From contig JAJEJC010000001.1 of the NCBI GenBank assembly GCA_022828105.1, positions 300,090-364,089 on the forward strand: DNA of 64,000 nucleotides, read 5' to 3'. The stretch is from Dehalococcoidia bacterium (GTDB lineage Bacteria; Chloroflexota; Dehalococcoidia; Bin125). Shown piece by piece: positions 51,997 to 59,967 of the stretch (within the stretch, counting starts at the first letter, position 1; every line of letters begins with the position of its first letter). Made by a program: the position numbers and the translations under genes. The notes beneath the pieces are model-generated. The model worked only from the letters and a program-made list of their open reading frames with translations, ran no database searches and was not told where the DNA came from.

Positions 51997-52740
51997 ATGA
52001 CGCTGCACGATCATACCGACCGCACGATCCTCGTTGTCGATGACGAGGCCAACATTCGCGAACTCTGTTCGATTTACCTGGAGCGCGAGGGCTACACCGT
52101 CACGACCGCCGAGGACGGCGAGTCGGCCCTGGAGATGGCGCGGTCGGATTCGCCTGACCTGATCGTGCTCGACCTGATGCTGCCGAGGAAGTCCGGCTAC
52201 GAAGTGACCCGTGAGCTGCGCGCTGATCCAGCCTCGATCTCCGAAGTGCCGATCTTGATGCTGACCGCGCGCTCCGAGGATGTGGACCGGATTGTCGGAC
52301 TCGAACTTGGGGCAGACGACTACCTGGTCAAACCCTTCCACCCGCGCGAACTGACCGCGCGGGTCAAGGCGATCCTGCGCCGCGCCTCGGCGTCCGCGAG
52401 CCGCGATGGACTGCGACTCAACGCCAGGCGTCGGGTCGCGGTCGGGCCGCTGGCGCTGGACTGGGACCGTCGCGAGGCCAGCCTCAACGGCGCGCCGCTC
52501 ACGCTGCGCAACAAGGAATTCGAACTGCTTCGCCGACTCGCGGAGTACACCGGCATCGTCTTGACCCGCGAGCAACTGCTCGAACATGTCTGGGGCTACG
52601 AGTACTTCGGAGAGACCCGCACGGTCGACGTGCACGTTAACCAGCTCCGACGCAAGCTCTCGCCGGACGGTTCGGATCCCGGAGTCGCGATTGAGACGGT
52701 CCGCGGTGTCGGCTACAAGCTCGTGGAGACTTCCAGGTGA
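51997..52740 (+). CDS. OmpR/PhoB-family response regulator
   Basis: A 247-residue DNA-binding regulator. The receiver domain has DD at 15-16, phosphoacceptor Asp59 in LIVLDLMLP, Thr in MLTARS and Lys in DDYLVKPF. The C-terminal winged helix has TLRNKEFELLRRLAEYTGIVLTREQLLEHVWG and TVDVHVNQLRRKL. It controls transcription after phosphorylation by the kinase that follows 59 bp later. The ATG at 51997 is behind GGAGGG. Confidence 0.92.
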   Translation: MTLHDHTDRTILVVDDEANIRELCSIYLEREGYTVTTAEDGESALEMARSDSPDLIVLDLMLPRKSGYEVTRELRADPASISEVPILMLTARSEDVDRIVGLELGADDYLVKPFHPRELTARVKAILRRASASASRDGLRLNARRRVAVGPLALDWDRREASLNGAPLTLRNKEFELLRRLAEYTGIVLTREQLLEHVWGYEYFGETRTVDVHVNQLRRKLSPDGSDPGVAIETVRGVGYKLVETSR

Positions 52741-52799
52741 CGTTCGCTGTTTCTGTGGGAGCTCACAATTGAAGGAGCCTCGGAACAGAACGTGAGGCA

Positions 52800-54224
52800 A
52801 TGATCGCCGGGTACGGACTCAGGTTGTTTCTTGGCTTTGCCGGCATCGTGCTGGTCATGCTGGTCGTGTCCGCGCTGGTCTTCTTCTCGCTCTTCGGCGG
52901 ATACCGCAAGGAGATTGACCGCTCCGAGCTGCGCACGGCGGGAAACGCGTTGGGTGTGGAGATCCTGCGCAATCTGCGGCGCGCCGACGCCGTCGATCGG
53001 GACCAACTGGTGATGCTGATCCACGAGCAGAGCGAGCACGCCGGACTGATGGTCGTGCTGACCGACGGCCGCGGACGGGTGCTGCGCGGCTTCGGGCCGG
53101 CCCGGGGTCTGCCTGACGGCGCGATTGGCGTTCAGTACGCCGACATCATGCACGACGCCGGCGCCGACGGTTGGCTCGACACCAAACTCCGCGTCGGCGG
53201 AGAGTCGCGCACGGCGCTGGCCAGGATTCTCGTCGCGTCCCCGGACTCGAGCTCGACCGCCAGCGATTCGGTGGTGCTGATGGCCGTGACGTTCAACGAC
53301 GACGACCGCTTCGCGGGATACGAAGAGCTGGTCGGCAGACTGTTGGTCGCCGGCCTGGCCGGATTGCTCGTCGCAGTCCTGGTCGCGATGATCTTGTCGC
53401 GGCAACTGATGCGACCGTTGGAGGCGCTGACCGCTGTGGTCCGCGGGTTCGGGCCGGATCGTTATGACATGCGGGCGTCGGAGAGCGGTCCCAGCCAGAT
53501 CCGCGACCTGGCCGCCGCGTTCAATGGGATGGCCGAGCGCATTTCCAGCAATGAGCGCGCGATGCGCGGCTTCATCGCTGACGTCTCACACGAACTGCGC
53601 ACGCCGCTGACCTCGATTCGCGGATTCGTCGAAGCGCTGCGCGACGGCACCGTCACCGACCCTGCCCGGCGCGAGTCGTCGCTCGAGGTCATCCAGGACG
53701 AGACGCGACGGATGCTGCGGATGATTGAGCAACTGCTCGATCTCTCGCGCCTCGAGGCCGGACACTACCGGCTCGAACGGTCGCCGTTCGAGTTGGAGGA
53801 ACTGTTTGCACACGTCGTGTCGATGTTCGAGTCGAGAGCGCAAGAAGCCGGAGTCGCGCTGCGTGCGGAGATCGCGCCCGGCGCGGGCCCGCTCGAAGCT
53901 GACTTCGACCGGCTGGTACAGGTGCTCAACAACCTTGTCGACAACGCGCTGCGTCACACGACCAAGGGCGAGATCGTCTTCTCGGCGGTGGAGTCCAACG
54001 GGAGCGTCGAGATCGTGGTACGCGACACGGGAGAAGGCATCGCCGCCGAGCATCTCGATCACCTCTTCGACCGCTTCTGGCAACCGGAGTCGCGCAGCGG
54101 TCCGGGCGCCGGGCTGGGTCTGGCAATCTCCCGCGAGATCGTCCGGGCCCACGGAGGCAGGATCGATGCGCAGAGCGAGCTCGGCTGGGGCACAACGATC
54201 ACGTTCTGGTTGCCCGCCAAATGA
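52800..54224 (+). CDS. Sensor histidine kinase
   Basis: A 474-residue membrane kinase: TM1 (LFLGFAGIVLVMLVVSALVFFSLF), an extracellular sensor of about 145 residues, TM2 (LLVAGLAGLLVAVLVAMIL), a HAMP domain (RPLEALTAVVRGFG), dimerisation helix with the phosphorylated His264 in FIADVSHELRTPL, and a catalytic domain with NLVDNALRHT (N box), RDTGEGIA (G1) and GAGLGLAISREI (G2). It partners with the response regulator upstream. The sensed signal is not evident. Confidence 0.92.
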   Translation: MIAGYGLRLFLGFAGIVLVMLVVSALVFFSLFGGYRKEIDRSELRTAGNALGVEILRNLRRADAVDRDQLVMLIHEQSEHAGLMVVLTDGRGRVLRGFGPARGLPDGAIGVQYADIMHDAGADGWLDTKLRVGGESRTALARILVASPDSSSTASDSVVLMAVTFNDDDRFAGYEELVGRLLVAGLAGLLVAVLVAMILSRQLMRPLEALTAVVRGFGPDRYDMRASESGPSQIRDLAAAFNGMAERISSNERAMRGFIADVSHELRTPLTSIRGFVEALRDGTVTDPARRESSLEVIQDETRRMLRMIEQLLDLSRLEAGHYRLERSPFELEELFAHVVSMFESRAQEAGVALRAEIAPGAGPLEADFDRLVQVLNNLVDNALRHTTKGEIVFSAVESNGSVEIVVRDTGEGIAAEHLDHLFDRFWQPESRSGPGAGLGLAISREIVRAHGGRIDAQSELGWGTTITFWLPAK

Positions 54225-54279
54225 CTCGCAACCATTCACGCGGTCACACCGTCCCCGACCCTGCGATACGCTGCCTGCC

Positions 54280-55209
54280 ATGGATCCTCGTCAGCAATTG
54301 GCGCTTGTCTCCTGCGCGATGACGCGCGACGCGCTCGCTGCTGCAGGCGCGAGCGATGTGTCGTTCGATCCACCTGAACCGGGCGAGTTGACGGCTCAGT
54401 TCCGAGCCAACGGCGCCGACGGCATGGCGGCCGGTTGCCCGCTGTTCGATCTGGCAGGTCTGCTCGCCGACGGCGCGACATTGGCCCGCAAGGCGGCCTT
54501 CGAAGAGCGCCTGCACGCCTATGGCGCTCGCGACGCACTGGTCTGGATTCCGCCGGGGACGGCACTTCCCGACGATCCCGACCAGGCCGCCGGACTGGTG
54601 AGCGACACGGTTCGCGAGCTCGAGCTCGGCGCGCGCGGCGAAGCCGCGTTCAGGGTCGACGTCGCCGTGCGCAAGACCGGTTCGGAGGGCTCCTACATGA
54701 GCGTCCTGGGGGGACTCTCGCAGCACTGGGCCAAGTTCACCAACCAGGTCATGGGCGAGTACCAGCTCGACTCATCGAATGTGCATCGATTGCCCGAGGA
54801 CGAGTCGAAGATCACGCAGATGGTCGATTTCCTCGTGCTGGTCGCCAACGGCATCCGACAGGACGGCAATGCAACGACCGTCCAGGTCGAGGACACCTGG
54901 CGAGTCCAGCGACTGGACGGACTGGAGCAGCCAATCGTGCTCTGCGCGCCGCCCGCCTCGGCGGTGGATGGCCGTGATGTCCGGCGTCTGATGCGGCGCT
55001 CACTGCGCGACGCTGAAGAGCGGGTCGGCGGGTCGGACGGGTTCCGGATCGCCGCGATGATCACCCTGGCCGCCAGTCTCGACCGTGAACTGGTCAGCAC
55101 GGCGCTGCGAGGGATCGATCCGCTGCTGCTCGCCGGCTGGGACTACATGCCGCTACTGGTCGACGGCCAGGTCAGATCCCTGCTGGAGCCTTCGCCGCCG
55201 CTTGCGTGA
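54280..55209 (+). CDS. Protein of unknown function downstream of two-component system
   Basis: A 309-residue soluble protein that I do not recognise. It has no signal peptide or membrane helix. Notable text is AANGADGMAAGCPLFDLA-like near residue 50, GSYMSVLGGLSQHWAKFTNQVMGEYQLDSSNVHRLPEDESKITQMVDFLVLVANGIRQDG in the middle and AAMITLAASLDRELVSTALRGIDPLLLAGWDYMPLL near the end. The ATG at 54280 is 55 bp after the kinase stop, so it may belong to the same operon. Confidence 0.6.
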   Translation: MDPRQQLALVSCAMTRDALAAAGASDVSFDPPEPGELTAQFRANGADGMAAGCPLFDLAGLLADGATLARKAAFEERLHAYGARDALVWIPPGTALPDDPDQAAGLVSDTVRELELGARGEAAFRVDVAVRKTGSEGSYMSVLGGLSQHWAKFTNQVMGEYQLDSSNVHRLPEDESKITQMVDFLVLVANGIRQDGNATTVQVEDTWRVQRLDGLEQPIVLCAPPASAVDGRDVRRLMRRSLRDAEERVGGSDGFRIAAMITLAASLDRELVSTALRGIDPLLLAGWDYMPLLVDGQVRSLLEPSPPLA

Positions 55210-55257
55210 ACGAACGCCCACGCAGGCGGCGCTTCGCTGGTTTCCACCGAGGCGCGG

Positions 55258-57363
55258 TTACGCGCGCTCGACGATCGTGACCTGGCCGTTCGAGCCGTCG
55301 ATCCTGAGGGAGTCGCCCGAGCGGATCAGCTCGGTCGCCCGCTGCACATTCACGACCGCCGGGATGCCAAACTCGCGCGCAACGATTGCGCCGTGGCTCA
55401 GCACGCCGCCGATCTCGGTGACCACGGCCGAGGCCAGCGGAAAGATCGGCGTCCAACCCGGATCGGTGAACCGCGCGACGAGAATCTGGCCGGCCTGAAT
55501 CTCGCGGCCGCTGGCCGGAGAGTCGGCAACGTGCGCCAGACCCTCGGCGACGCCGGCCGACGCGGCGATCCCGCTCAGCATGAGCGGCAGCTCGGATCGC
55601 TCGTTCTGTTCGCTACCCGGCGCATCGCCGGCCTGCACGACCGCGTCGACGCTGACGCTGCTCACGCTGATCACCTCACCGTGCAGGTCGCGCAGGGGCG
55701 GCGCAGGCGACTGCGTCCACTCGGCAAACTGCGCGCGGCGACGGCGGATTCGGCTCCGCATCCGCGCGCCAACGGCCGGATCGCTTGAGCGACGCGCCAG
55801 CGTCGCCAACTCCTCGAACAGCAGGTAGTAAATGTCATCCTCGCTGCTGAGCAGGTCAGCGTCGATCCAGCGGGCGGTGAGTTCCTTCCACAACGCGCGC
55901 TGTTGCTGCGAGACTTCGAGCAACGTGAACTTGGGATTCTCCCGAAGCGGTTGCAGTCGGCGCGCCTGGTGAATCTGGGCGCGGAACAGGGGCCAACGCA
56001 GGTAACCGAGCGGATGGCGGTAGAGCTGGTCTTTGATCTGTTGCTGAGCTTCGGACCGCAACTGCCGCTGTCGCTCCAGCGACTCGTCGGTGCCGGCCTC
56101 TCCGGGATGAAGCACGTAGTCGCGGAACGTGTCCAGGATTAGTGCAGGCTGCTCGGCCCAGCGCGGCTCGGCGATCTCCAACTCGCCTGCTGCCCGGTGT
56201 CCGTACTCGTCGATGAAGTCGTCCAGTTCATGGCGCAGCCAGAGCAGCGAGGCCGGCAGCTCGGCCGCATAAAGCGCCGGCCAGATCTGTTCCGCCTCGT
56301 GGCTGCGGACGAAGTCCACCGCGTCCGACTCTCGCGCCGCCCGCTCGGCGATCCGGCGCAGCGCGAGATTGCCGTCCTGGGTACGGATACCCGGCACGCC
56401 CTGCAGCACCGAGAGCACCAGGTTTCGCTTGTCGATCCCCAGCCAGCGGTCGATTGCCCAGAGCAACCCCTGGGCTGCGGCGTAGACGGCGCTTTGCGCG
56501 CGCATCAGGAAGATCACCTGGCGTTCGCTCTCGGCTGCAGAGCGGGTCAATTCGCGCAGGATGTCGCGGTCCGAGAGTTGCGAAACGTCGAGTGCCTTGA
56601 GCCGGTCGCGCTCCGCCTCGGCAGTGGCCCGTTCGTCCAGCCAGCGTTTGGGCAGCGTGTCCTGATCCCGCAGCCAGCGCATCAGCCAGGGCAATTGGCG
56701 CAGCAACCGCGACCAGCGGATGCGGGTGGCGCGGCTGGCGTCGCCGTCCTGCTCGACGGCGGCGGCCTCGGGTCCGCCCACGGCTTCGAGGAAATGCGCG
56801 CCGGTCAGCCCAAAGCGCTCCTGGATGATCTCCAGCATCAGACCAATATTGAAGTACACGTAGCCGTCGTACATGGCCACGAAGCGGCGGCCCTCGGTCC
56901 AGCCGCCCCAGGGATTGTGGAAACCTTTGTCGAGCGAGTCGGCGATCACCGACCAGCTCAGCGGTGTGATCACATTAGGGATCACCTCGCCCGCGTTGGC
57001 GCGAGACCAGCGGTCGAGCCGATTGGGCGTCTGCGGCAGCCCGCGTCCGGGCCCGCCGCCCCAGGGCAGCGGCTCGTCGATCAGGCGCGCTTCGCTCGTC
57101 ACCGCGCCGCCCAGACCGTCTGCGCGCCAGCGCAGCACCGAGGGTCCACCCAGCGACCGTTCGGCGTCGAGCAGTTCAGCTCGAACGGCGCTGAGCGCGT
57201 CGGCCTCGGCGAACTCCGTCAGCCGGATCGGTCCGCGCCGGGGCAGCGACACCGTGTGCGGCAACGCGCCCTCGAAGTCGATCCGCAGCGCGTTCAGCTC
57301 GACACCGCGCGGGTCTTCGGACCAGGCCAATCCACCGACATGCTCAGCGACGGTCGCGTTCAT
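55258..57363 (-). CDS. PEP-utilising (swivelling His domain) protein lacking ATP-grasp
   Basis: A 701-residue protein. The C-terminal 75 residues form the mobile phosphohistidine domain of PEP synthase/rifampin phosphotransferase (VTEIGGVLSHGAIVAREFGIPAVVNV, catalytic His in LSHG). The long middle, which begins RWSRANAGEVIPNVITPLSWSV, matches the substrate-capping region of rifampin phosphotransferases. The ATP-grasp domain normally found at the N-terminus is absent; the first 120 residues are different. It may need a separate ATP-binding subunit or have a new role. The ATG at 57363 is preferred to the TTG at 57387. Confidence 0.8.
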   Translation of the reverse strand: MNATVAEHVGGLAWSEDPRGVELNALRIDFEGALPHTVSLPRRGPIRLTEFAEADALSAVRAELLDAERSLGGPSVLRWRADGLGGAVTSEARLIDEPLPWGGGPGRGLPQTPNRLDRWSRANAGEVIPNVITPLSWSVIADSLDKGFHNPWGGWTEGRRFVAMYDGYVYFNIGLMLEIIQERFGLTGAHFLEAVGGPEAAAVEQDGDASRATRIRWSRLLRQLPWLMRWLRDQDTLPKRWLDERATAEAERDRLKALDVSQLSDRDILRELTRSAAESERQVIFLMRAQSAVYAAAQGLLWAIDRWLGIDKRNLVLSVLQGVPGIRTQDGNLALRRIAERAARESDAVDFVRSHEAEQIWPALYAAELPASLLWLRHELDDFIDEYGHRAAGELEIAEPRWAEQPALILDTFRDYVLHPGEAGTDESLERQRQLRSEAQQQIKDQLYRHPLGYLRWPLFRAQIHQARRLQPLRENPKFTLLEVSQQQRALWKELTARWIDADLLSSEDDIYYLLFEELATLARRSSDPAVGARMRSRIRRRRAQFAEWTQSPAPPLRDLHGEVISVSSVSVDAVVQAGDAPGSEQNERSELPLMLSGIAASAGVAEGLAHVADSPASGREIQAGQILVARFTDPGWTPIFPLASAVVTEIGGVLSHGAIVAREFGIPAVVNVQRATELIRSGDSLRIDGSNGQVTIVERA

Positions 57364-57451
57364 GTGTCCACTATATGTATCTGCCAAGCGGTTTCCCGCG
57401 CAATCATTCGGCTATTCGAATCTTCAATCCACTGCTGCTATAGATCACGAC

Positions 57452-58420
57452 ATGCCGTCTTCTTCACTCAGCACAGGCAAAGCGCCGCCCGAGGTTCTGG
57501 CGGTGTTGCGCGCGAGCGCAAGTGCAGATGTCCTTCAGGGGCCCGGCGTCGGCCGCGACGCGGCGATCGTCCGCTGGGGCGAGGAAGCGCTGGTCGCCAC
57601 TTCCGATCCGATCACGTTCGCCGGCGCAGACGCCGGCAAGCTGGCGCTCACGGTCAACGCCAACGACATCTTCGCCGTCGGCGCTGAGCCTCGCTGGTTG
57701 CTCGCCACGATCCTCGCGCCGCCCGGCACAAGCGATCAGGAACTGCGGTCGCTGCTCATCGACCTGCAGACCGCCTGTGTCGCTGAACAAGTCGAACTGG
57801 TTGGCGGACACACCGAAGTCACCGACGCGGTGTCACGCACCGTCGTCTCCTGCACCCTGATCGGCAGCGCGCCGCTGGAGGCAATCGTCCGCTCCGACGG
57901 CGCGCAGGATGGAGACCTCATTCTCCAGGTGGGTCCCGCGGCCGTCGAGGGAACCGCGATCCTGGGCCATCCGCATTTGCTTCGCGACCCGGGTATCAGT
58001 ATCGCCTCCGTCGCCCGGGTGCTGGGCGCTGTCGACGGCGTCCACGCCATGCACGATGTCACGGAAGGCGGAATCGCAACGGCGGCGCTCGAACTGGCCG
58101 AGGCTGCCGGGCGTTCTCTCGAGTTGGTCTTCGACGACATCATCTGGTTGCCCGAAACGCTGGCAGTCTGCCGGGAGCGCAAACTTGATCCGTTGGGACT
58201 GCTCGGCTCCGGCACGCTGTTGGCCGCAGTGTCGCCCGACGCCGCCGATTTTGCGCTCGCTGAGTTGTCCAACGCGGGGGTGCAATCGTCGTTGATCGGA
58301 CGGGTGCGATCGGGCATACGCGCTACACTCAGTCACGGCGGCCAGATGAGACCGCTTCCGCGCTTCCCGCGCGATGAAGCGCTGCGGGCACGTGACGATG
58401 CCCGGCGCTCAACCGATTGA
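57452..58420 (+). CDS. HypE/SelD-like AIR-synthase family protein
   Basis: A 322-residue protein of the PurM/HypE/SelD superfamily. The N-terminal half has GPGVGRDAAIVRWGEEALVATSDPITF and the middle VELVGGHTEVTDAVSRTVVSCTLIG; the second half has MHDVTEGGIATAALELAEAAG, the ATP-binding DVT(E/D)GG motif. It lacks the Cys-terminal tail of HypE and the Cys/Sec loop of SelD, and no hydrogenase genes are nearby. The substrate is therefore open. It lies 52 bp upstream of the AAA ATPase gene. Confidence 0.75.
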   Translation: MPSSSLSTGKAPPEVLAVLRASASADVLQGPGVGRDAAIVRWGEEALVATSDPITFAGADAGKLALTVNANDIFAVGAEPRWLLATILAPPGTSDQELRSLLIDLQTACVAEQVELVGGHTEVTDAVSRTVVSCTLIGSAPLEAIVRSDGAQDGDLILQVGPAAVEGTAILGHPHLLRDPGISIASVARVLGAVDGVHAMHDVTEGGIATAALELAEAAGRSLELVFDDIIWLPETLAVCRERKLDPLGLLGSGTLLAAVSPDAADFALAELSNAGVQSSLIGRVRSGIRATLSHGGQMRPLPRFPRDEALRARDDARRSTD

Positions 58421-58472
58421 TCTGAAGCCGACCGAGTTCGAGCGAGTCGGTCGGGAGTGGACAGGAGTCGAT

Positions 58473-59882
58473 GTGAGCGCAAACGCGAGCAAGCAGGCCG
58501 CAACCGTTGGAGAGTTGAAGCTATCCGGCTACCAACCTCGCACGGTCAGGGAGGAAATCCGCGACAACTTGATCAAGCGGCTTGAAGCCGGGGGGCCGCT
58601 GTTCCCCGAAATCCACGGCTATGAAGACACCGTCGTCCCGGCACTGGAGAACGCGCTGCTGGCCGAGCAGGATGTGATCTTCCTCGGCGAGCGCGGCCAG
58701 GCCAAGAGCCGCATGATCCGCGCCCTGACCGGCCTGCTCGACGAGGAGATCCCGACCCTGGACGGCGTCGAGATCTATGAAGAACCGCTCGCCCCGATCT
58801 CGGTCGAGGGCAAGCAACGGACCGAGGAGTTGGGAGACGACGCGCCGATCCGCTGGGTCCCGCGCGCCGACCGCTACGGCGAAAAACTGGCCACGCCCGA
58901 CATCACGATCGCCGACCTGATCGGCGAGGTCGACCCGATCAAGGTCGCCGAGGGCCGCTACCTGTCCGACGAACTGACGATTCACTTCGGCCTGATCCCG
59001 CGCACCAATCGCGGCATCTTCTGTATCAACGAGCTGCCCGACCTGGCCGAGCGCATCCAGGTCGGCCTGCTCAACATCATGGAGGAGCGCGACGTTCAGA
59101 TTCGCGGCTTCCGCGTGCGACTGCCGCTCGACGTGCTGATCGTCGCCTCGGCCAATCCCGAGGACTACACCAATCGCGGCCGGATCATCACGCCGCTCAA
59201 GGACCGCTATGGCGCCCAGATCCGCACCCACTACCCGTCGGAGCTGGAGACCGAGCTGGAAATCGTCTCGCAGGAGTCGGTGCCGATGGCCGCTCCCGGA
59301 CGCAACCTGAACACGCCCGACTACATGGCCGAGATCGTGGCCGAGATCGTGCGGCTCGCCCGCCGCAGCCCCGATGTGGCCCAGCGCTCGGGCGTCTCGG
59401 TGCGCGCCTCGATCGCCGGTTACGAGACGCTGACCGCCAATGCGATGCGACGCGCCATCCTCGCCGGCGAGGAGCAGGTCGCGCCGCGCATCTGCGACCT
59501 CTGGCATCTCGCCCCTGCCCTGCAGGGCAAGATGGAATTGGAAACGGTCGACGAGGGCGCGGACGAGAAAGTGATAGAGAAGCTGATCGCCGGCGCCATC
59601 GCCGTCGTCTTCGGCCGCTACTTCGAGTTGGGAGCGCTGGAGCCGGTGATCGCGGAGTTCAAATCGGGCATCGCGGTCGAGGTCGGCGAGGCGCTCAAGG
59701 CAGGCGACTACGCCTCGATCGTGGGCCGAATCGAGGGTCTCGACGAGGCGCTGCAGCCGCTCAACGTGGGCGAAGACGCCGCCTCGATCGCCGCCGCCGT
59801 CGAATTCCTGCTCGAGGGCCTGCACCTCAACAAGCGCCTCAACAAGGACGTCGTCGGAGGCAGCATCTTCTACCGCGCCTAG
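58473..59882 (+). CDS. AAA+ ATPase, magnesium-chelatase ChlI/MoxR-like
   Basis: A 469-residue AAA+ ATPase. Walker A is GERGQAKS (72-79), with Ala where most P-loops have Gly; I recall the same from actinobacterial relatives. Further motifs are IFCINELPDLAERIQVGLLNIMEERDVQIRG (Walker B and ChlI insert), VIVASANPEDYTNRGRIITPLKDRYG (sensor 1 and arginine finger). Such proteins form rings that act with VWA partners as chaperones or metal insertases. The GTG at 58473 has AGGAG at 5-nt spacing; an upstream ATG at 58374 would overlap the HypE-like gene. The VWA gene follows directly. Confidence 0.87.
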   Translation: MSANASKQAATVGELKLSGYQPRTVREEIRDNLIKRLEAGGPLFPEIHGYEDTVVPALENALLAEQDVIFLGERGQAKSRMIRALTGLLDEEIPTLDGVEIYEEPLAPISVEGKQRTEELGDDAPIRWVPRADRYGEKLATPDITIADLIGEVDPIKVAEGRYLSDELTIHFGLIPRTNRGIFCINELPDLAERIQVGLLNIMEERDVQIRGFRVRLPLDVLIVASANPEDYTNRGRIITPLKDRYGAQIRTHYPSELETELEIVSQESVPMAAPGRNLNTPDYMAEIVAEIVRLARRSPDVAQRSGVSVRASIAGYETLTANAMRRAILAGEEQVAPRICDLWHLAPALQGKMELETVDEGADEKVIEKLIAGAIAVVFGRYFELGALEPVIAEFKSGIAVEVGEALKAGDYASIVGRIEGLDEALQPLNVGEDAASIAAAVEFLLEGLHLNKRLNKDVVGGSIFYRA

Positions 59883-59896
59883 ACTGCCTGCTACAC

Positions 59897-59946
59897 CTCC
59901 CTCTCCCCCCGTGAAGCGGGAGGAGATGCCCAAGGCAGAGGGGGGC
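59897..59946 (+). repeat. Palindromic element between AAA and VWA genes
   Basis: A forward copy with second hairpin TGCC-CAA-GGCA and GAGGGGGG. It occupies most of the 85-bp spacer between the two genes of the pair. Confidence 0.83.
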
Positions 59947-59967
59947 GATCCAACAGAGGAAGTGCCC

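Noticed and set aside
53725-54279. N-terminal extension of the unknown protein at 54280 into the histidine kinase gene
   Set aside because: It is Ser/Arg/Pro-rich shadow sequence of the kinase; ATG 54280 gives a compact protein.
57452-58420. Second selD gene
   Set aside because: It has the AIR-synthase fold but lacks the N-terminal Cys/Sec-containing glycine-rich loop of SelD; no in-frame TGA with that context lies upstream.
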